NCBI GenBank assembly: GCA_025667525.1
Contig: CM046876.1
Location: 477,916,557-477,980,556, forward strand
Origin: Glebionis coronaria
Lineage: Eukaryota; Streptophyta; Magnoliopsida; Asterales; Asteraceae
Length of the DNA: 64,000 bases
Direction: 5' to 3'
The position numbers and the translations under genes were made by a program. The first letter of the stretch is position 1; the number at the start of each line of letters is the position of its first letter. Below the pieces are notes generated by a model. That model did no database searches, was not told where the DNA came from, and saw only the letters and a list, made by a program, of their open reading frames with translations. Shown piece after piece: positions 59,821 through 64,000 of this stretch.

Positions 59821-60930
59821 ATGCGTACTAGATCTTCTAATTATCAAGAGCCCGAGCCTCAAGAAGATTTAGATATGGCAGGTGTCAACAACAACATTCC
59901 ACCGAACCTGAATAATAATAATAACAACAATGCTCTTCCACAGCCCGATCTTCGGACCATGGAGGAACTTTGTCAACCAACCATGTTTGGACGAGGAGGA
60001 CCGATTGCGCCGATGCAAATCAACGCTCCTGAGTTTTCGTTGAAGCACCACATGATTCGGCAAGTACAAACAAACCCATTTAGAGGATTGCCTGATGATG
60101 ATGCCAACAAACACCTCGACAAGTTCATTACAATCACCCAAAGCATGAAGTTGCCTGGGGCCACAATGGATGTTCTCCGCCTACAACTCTTCCCACATAC
60201 TTTATCGCATCATGCCGAGAAATGGTTTGATCGTCTCCCGAAGAATTCTATTCACACTTGGGATGATATGACTCAACGCTTTCTTTCGCGCTACTTTCCA
60301 CCATCCATGGTCACAAGCCTTCGAAATCAGATCAGCGGTTTCATGCAAGATCCCGATGAATCTCTTTTTGATGCATGGGAGAGATATAATGTCTTGATCG
60401 ACCGTTGTCCAAACCACAACATGCTTCCAGTCACTTTGATAGATACTTTCTACAACGGATTGACTTTTCGAGATCGTGATACGATCAATGCAGCCGCCGG
60501 TGGCACATTCATGAAAAGGAGACCCGAGGAGTGTAGAGAGTTAATTGAGAACATGACTACTCACCACAAGAACTGGGATTCCTCTGCATCTTCAAGGAAC
60601 AACCCGAGAGTCAATGTTTCCTCAACCTCAGCAAACCCTGAGATGACCGAACTCACCCGCATGATGGCTGAAATGAGCAAGAGTATTACGCTTCTCGCTT
60701 CAAACCAACAACAACAACAAGTTAAAGCAGTCACTAATCCTTGTGAAACATGTGGCGGTCCTCACTCATACACCGATTGTCCTTCGACTCAAGGAAATCC
60801 GGAAAATGTGTATGCAGCTTACGGTAATTATTCACCGGAAAATTACCAAGCTAGACAACAAGGGGATAGAAATCTGCTGAGTTACCGATCCAACAATTAC
60901 CTGTCACCCGGTTTTTCTCCTCAAAACTAA
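59821..60930 (+). CDS. Element D Gag (N-terminal part, ends at premature stop)
   Basis: ATG 59821 starts MRTRSS, matching MSTRSS of the Athila Gag. The Gag core follows from EELCQPT, with AWERY and FMKRRPEEC also shared. The zinc knuckle is [13 protein letters not shown] (nt 60742-60780), the same CX2CX3HX4C variant as in the other element. The frame ends at TAA 60928-60930, where a glutamine codon would be expected, and one base is missing near 60962, so the protein no longer continues into the protease part in this copy. Gag would form particles and bind the element's RNA. Confidence 0.9.
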   Translation: MRTRSSNYQEPEPQEDLDMAGVNNNIPPNLNNNNNNNALPQPDLRTMEELCQPTMFGRGGPIAPMQINAPEFSLKHHMIRQVQTNPFRGLPDDDANKHLDKFITITQSMKLPGATMDVLRLQLFPHTLSHHAEKWFDRLPKNSIHTWDDMTQRFLSRYFPPSMVTSLRNQISGFMQDPDESLFDAWERYNVLIDRCPNHNMLPVTLIDTFYNGLTFRDRDTINAAAGGTFMKRRPEECRELIENMTTHHKNWDSSASSRNNPRVNVSSTSANPEMTELTRMMAEMSKSITLLASNQQQQQVKAVTNPCETCGGPHSYTDCPSTQGNPENVYAAYGNYSPENYQARQQGDRNLLSYRSNNYLSPGFSPQN

Positions 60931-61040
60931 AATCCCGCCAACAACTACAATAGAAGCAACCAAATCCACCTCGTGCTTCTAACCCTTATCAACCACCCAC
61001 CCAACAACACCCACCCATTAATCCCGATGTTGACACCATC

Positions 61041-62993
61041 ATGAGAACTCAAGGTGAGCAAATCAAGAACCTACAGAGCCAAATAATCAATTTGAAAGGA
61101 GATATCTTGAAGCAAGGTAATGACATCAGAACCGAAGTTCGTGAAAATCTTCAATCCTCCTTCATCACTCAAACAACTGAATTAAAGAATCTGTTTGCTA
61201 GTTTCTTGCCCGAAGCTCAACCTTCTTCTTCTTCGGGTTCTCTACCTTCAAACACCGTCCCCAATCCGCGAGCTAATGTGAGTGCTATAACTACGCGTAG
61301 TGGACTTACCATTGTCGATCCACCTATTCCACCACCATGTATCCCTACTCCTCCTACACCTAGTAGTAGTGCACCATTACCGTCTCCGCCTCGTCATGAC
61401 GATGTATCTCGGAAGGACCCTTCAACATCACAACCTTCACCAACTACACCTTCACCTAACCCTTATCAACCTAGAATCCCATACCCTTCTCGCATAGGCA
61501 AGACCAACGAGCTAACCAAGAATGACTGTCAAGTATCGAAATATGTGGATATGCTATCTAAAATGACCATCAACATTAGCCTTGTTGAAGCACTTTGCCA
61601 CATGCCGAAATTTGTCAAAGCATTCAAGGAATTGCTTAGCAAGAAGGAGAAGCTGATTGAACTTGCCAACACACGATTAAATGAAAACTGCTCTGCAGTC
61701 CTTCTTAGAGAACTTCCGGAAAAGCTTGGAGATCCCGGTCGTTTTGTGTTGCCTTGCGTGTTTAACAAAACTGAAGAATTTACTGCCCTTGCTGATCTCG
61801 GGGCTAGTATTAATTTGATGCCACTGAATGTTTGGAAAACACTATCATTGCCCGATCTCATTCCTACAAAGATGATTCTCGAACTTGCAAACCGCACTCT
61901 CGCTTACCCCGTTGGTATAGCCGAAGACGTGTTTATCAAAGTTGGCACATTTACTTTCCCGGTGGATTTTGTCGTAGTTGATTATGAAATGGACCCTCGT
62001 ATTCCTTTAATACTTGGTCGGCCATTTTTGAGAACCGGACGTGCTTTAGTAGATGTGGCCGAAGGTGAGTTAATCTTACGAGTCGGGGATGATTCTAAAG
62101 TTTTTAAAATGGGGAAGCTTACAGGCAAATCCTTTGGAGGCCGAGAATCAGTGAATATGATAAATGTGCTCGATGACTTTACCGTCTATGACAATCCTCT
62201 ATTCGAGTCTTCCACTGATAATCCACTCTTTGAAGATAATGTGGATGATTCTCACTCTACTTTGGACGCTTCTCCCATTTATGATTCTCAACCGGTCTTC
62301 GATGCTTATGATGATGATGATTCTAGCTCAGACTCGGATGATTTTGATTGTACTTCTGAGTATCCCGAGCTGCCCACTTTCGATGATTTCGATGAGGCTG
62401 ATACTCTATCGAGCGATTCTTCACATGATGAAGATCCTCCGCCATCACTCGATCCTACTTTGGACGATTATTCATTTGAGGAAGATTTCTCTGAATTTCT
62501 CAACACATACTTCCCTCATGAGAGTGATGCTCCTCCTTTGGACTTTGAAGATTATCGTCTTGATCCTACTTTGGATTTGAAGAGCATTTTGTCCAAGGAG
62601 AAGAAACCGGTTGACACCAAAATCCGTTGCACGTATGATTTGACACCTCTTTGTCCCATTTCTGAGGACGAGGTTGTGCTTCTTTGCGGATCTTCTTCAC
62701 ACTCGGCTGGGCCTGAGTGCTATTTTCCCTTAAAGGAAAAGGTGTTCGACCCTGGTATTGAAGTCTTTAAGCCATCTCAGTATCCACCTGATGAAATAAA
62801 AGGAAAAATCTTTGGAACTATTGAAGCCATGCTTGCACCACACCATACTTGCTTCCACCATGCTCCATCGCTGCTTAAGGGAACCTTGCCACTGCTTTTT
62901 TGGCTTGCCTTGTTCGCCTTAAGCTCTTGCTTATTGATGGATGAAAACTATGTCTTCGATCCTGGTGGATATCTTTCATGCTTCTTCCGTTGA
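61041..62993 (+). CDS. Element D Gag C-terminus, aspartic protease and novel acidic domain with hydrophobic end
   Basis: A 650-codon open frame, the continuation of Gag in another frame. Residues 1-55 are coiled-coil-like (KNLQSQI...LKQGND). A proline/serine-rich linker follows at about 95-150. The aspartic protease has [10 protein letters not shown] near residue 252 and [16 protein letters not shown] near 330. From about 375 the protein becomes strongly acidic (many D/E/S; for example DDDDSSSDSDDFD). A less acidic stretch contains VFDPGIEVFKPSQYPPDEIK (near 570-590). Residues 614-633 (GTLPLLFWLALFALSSCLLM) are hydrophobic and long enough for one membrane helix, followed by a 17-residue tail. 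Reverse transcriptase and integrase are absent. The long open frame argues that this domain was kept by selection until recently; its function is unknown. Confidence 0.85.
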   Translation: MRTQGEQIKNLQSQIINLKGDILKQGNDIRTEVRENLQSSFITQTTELKNLFASFLPEAQPSSSSGSLPSNTVPNPRANVSAITTRSGLTIVDPPIPPPCIPTPPTPSSSAPLPSPPRHDDVSRKDPSTSQPSPTTPSPNPYQPRIPYPSRIGKTNELTKNDCQVSKYVDMLSKMTINISLVEALCHMPKFVKAFKELLSKKEKLIELANTRLNENCSAVLLRELPEKLGDPGRFVLPCVFNKTEEFTALADLGASINLMPLNVWKTLSLPDLIPTKMILELANRTLAYPVGIAEDVFIKVGTFTFPVDFVVVDYEMDPRIPLILGRPFLRTGRALVDVAEGELILRVGDDSKVFKMGKLTGKSFGGRESVNMINVLDDFTVYDNPLFESSTDNPLFEDNVDDSHSTLDASPIYDSQPVFDAYDDDDSSSDSDDFDCTSEYPELPTFDDFDEADTLSSDSSHDEDPPPSLDPTLDDYSFEEDFSEFLNTYFPHESDAPPLDFEDYRLDPTLDLKSILSKEKKPVDTKIRCTYDLTPLCPISEDEVVLLCGSSSHSAGPECYFPLKEKVFDPGIEVFKPSQYPPDEIKGKIFGTIEAMLAPHHTCFHHAPSLLKGTLPLLFWLALFALSSCLLMDENYVFDPGGYLSCFFR

Positions 62994-63003
62994 TAATCAA
63001 GGT

Positions 63004-63070
63004 CGAGTCAGGCTCACGACTCGGTTAACAAAAACCAAGCGCTTCTTGGGAGGCAACCCATGTATCTATC
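63004..63070 (+). other. Conserved block after the element D frame
   Basis: GAGTCAGGCTCACGACTCGG, then CCAAGCGCTTCTTGGGAGG, CAACCCATGTATC. It corresponds to 29704-29763 of the Athila and starts 10 bases after the stop codon. Confidence 0.75.
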
Positions 63071-64000
63071 TTTCCGCTTTCTTTACCATAAGTGTAGGGG
63101 GGACCCTTTGGATTGCTATACCCTCTCCTCACTTCTTAATTAGGGATTCGAGCTTCAATGATCCACTCTTGATGATTCTTGACGACCCGTGATTCCGTGT
63201 TCTACTTCTTCCCGGTTCTATCCTAAACTCTTTTCGATTCACTATTTTATATTTTCTCAATATTAAAATAGGAATCTCTTTAGTTGTCTTTTCCTTAGCG
63301 AGATTTAAACAAAGTGCACAATGTCCTAAGTGTAGGGGAGTTTACCCCCACATGCTTAAACATTGAGGACAATGTTTATCTTAAGTGTAGGGGGGACTTA
63401 TATCGAAGTTAAGTGGTCTTTTCCTTGTATTTGTCCTCATTTTAACCGGAAAATCAATTTTTCGACATTTTTCAAAATTTTTGAACTATTTTGGCCTATT
63501 AGTTTTTCCCTTTTGTATAGTTATTTTCTTTCTTTGCTAGAATAAGTCTTTGAATAAGTGGTTTTAATGTTCAAACGTTGTGAATCTTTTGACTCAATCC
63601 GAGTTTACTCTAGCTAATATCCTTAACGTGTTTAAGTCAAGTTTTGCTAGGCTTTTATATAGGGAGCTATAAAACGCGAAAGTCTTAACTCTCACGGGTT
63701 AAGAACAAGAACTTTTCACAAGTTCCTATTATTGATCCTAGAGAGTTGTTTATCAAGGGAACTTTAAGATGCGATTTCTAAACTTGAAAAAGTCTAAGAA
63801 TTTGCAAGATCCTATAGGCGACTCGAAAATCCAAAACTTTGATTTAATAGGCTAAGTATCCACGAGTCTCATTACTTGAGATTTTAAACTGTGGAGAACG
63901 AGAGATGATAGAGCCAATTATAAGTTCGGTATTCTTTCATGAATTTATGTGAGTTAATTATGAGCCTATTCTCCCATCGCTTGCTAATAATTTATTTGCT
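63071..64000 (+). other. Element D 3' non-coding region
   Basis: It holds three polypurine-like copies of AAGTGTAGGGG(GG) at 63089-63104, 63328-63340 and 63381-63398, and a 9-bp stem-loop (63357-63365 / 63370-63378, loop AGGA). The 3' LTR start (TGATAGG) has not been reached by the window end. Confidence 0.75.

Larger units (their letters stand above)
57640..64000 (+). mobile_element. Element D: Athila-related Gag-protease element, right end beyond window
   Basis: The 5' LTR is 57640-59585 (TGATAGG ... GTATCA). The primer site is of tRNA-Asp type, as in the Athila above. Gag and protease are clearly homologous to that Athila. After the protease comes an acidic region with a hydrophobic end, then directly the conserved post-polyprotein block, with no reverse transcriptase, RNase H or integrase. 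This is a non-autonomous structure that would need enzymes in trans. It is inserted in the 5' LTR of element C; CTTAT (57635-57639) is the predicted target copy. Confidence 0.9.

Overview
The window is plant nuclear DNA, about 64 kb of mostly transposable elements nested in one another, with one clear host gene. The Athila-type Gag proteins and the copia family resemble those I know from Asteraceae (daisy-family) genomes, so that is my best guess; it rests on recall and was not tested. There is no bacterial, organellar or viral-genome signature.

Layout. (A) 1-7655: a Ty3/gypsy LTR element whose 5' LTR is cut by the window edge; its pol is decayed but its LTRs are nearly identical. 7656-12029: AT-rich spacer with two small MITE-like elements. 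12030-12494: an intact, intronless C2H2 zinc-finger repressor gene of the ZAT11/ZAT12 type with a TATA box and W-box-like sites. 12759-37013: a degenerate GATC-rich DNA-transposon-like repeat (tentative). It is split by a Ty1/copia element (13647-36922, TSD CCTAC). The copia 3' LTR is split by a young Athila-type Ty3/gypsy element (20785-36781, TSD ATCTA). The Athila 3' LTR is split by a non-autonomous Helitron (33366-36128), and the Helitron carries a 371-bp hAT-like MITE (TSD CATGTGAT).

38467-46858: a mosaic of decayed exon fragments, all on the + strand, from at least five unrelated genes: a DDX3/DED1-type RNA helicase, a PTM-like DDT/PHD protein, a TRB-type Myb protein, a SAPS-domain phosphatase subunit and an iron superoxide dismutase. 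Exon/intron borders are kept, so capture was at the DNA level. The helicase fragment is split by a complete 1826-bp mini LTR element (38539-40364, TSD GAAGC) that encodes only a Gag-like protein.

(C) 47099-57639, minus strand: a gypsy element with very long LTRs (3' LTR 3688 bp) and almost no coding capacity. (D) 57640 to the window end: an Athila-related element inserted in C's 5' LTR. It encodes Gag and protease, then an acidic domain ending in a hydrophobic segment, and no reverse transcriptase or integrase before the conserved post-polyprotein block.

The parts most worth following up are structural. Five LTR elements of different families share a stem-loop with a GAGGAC-like core just upstream of the polypurine tract. 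The Athila LTRs carry an antisense tRNA-like Pol III unit. Hairpin clusters lie in the transcribed LTR parts of A and D. Element D may represent a Gag-protease-only non-autonomous lineage. Element A seems to have transposed recently with a dead pol.
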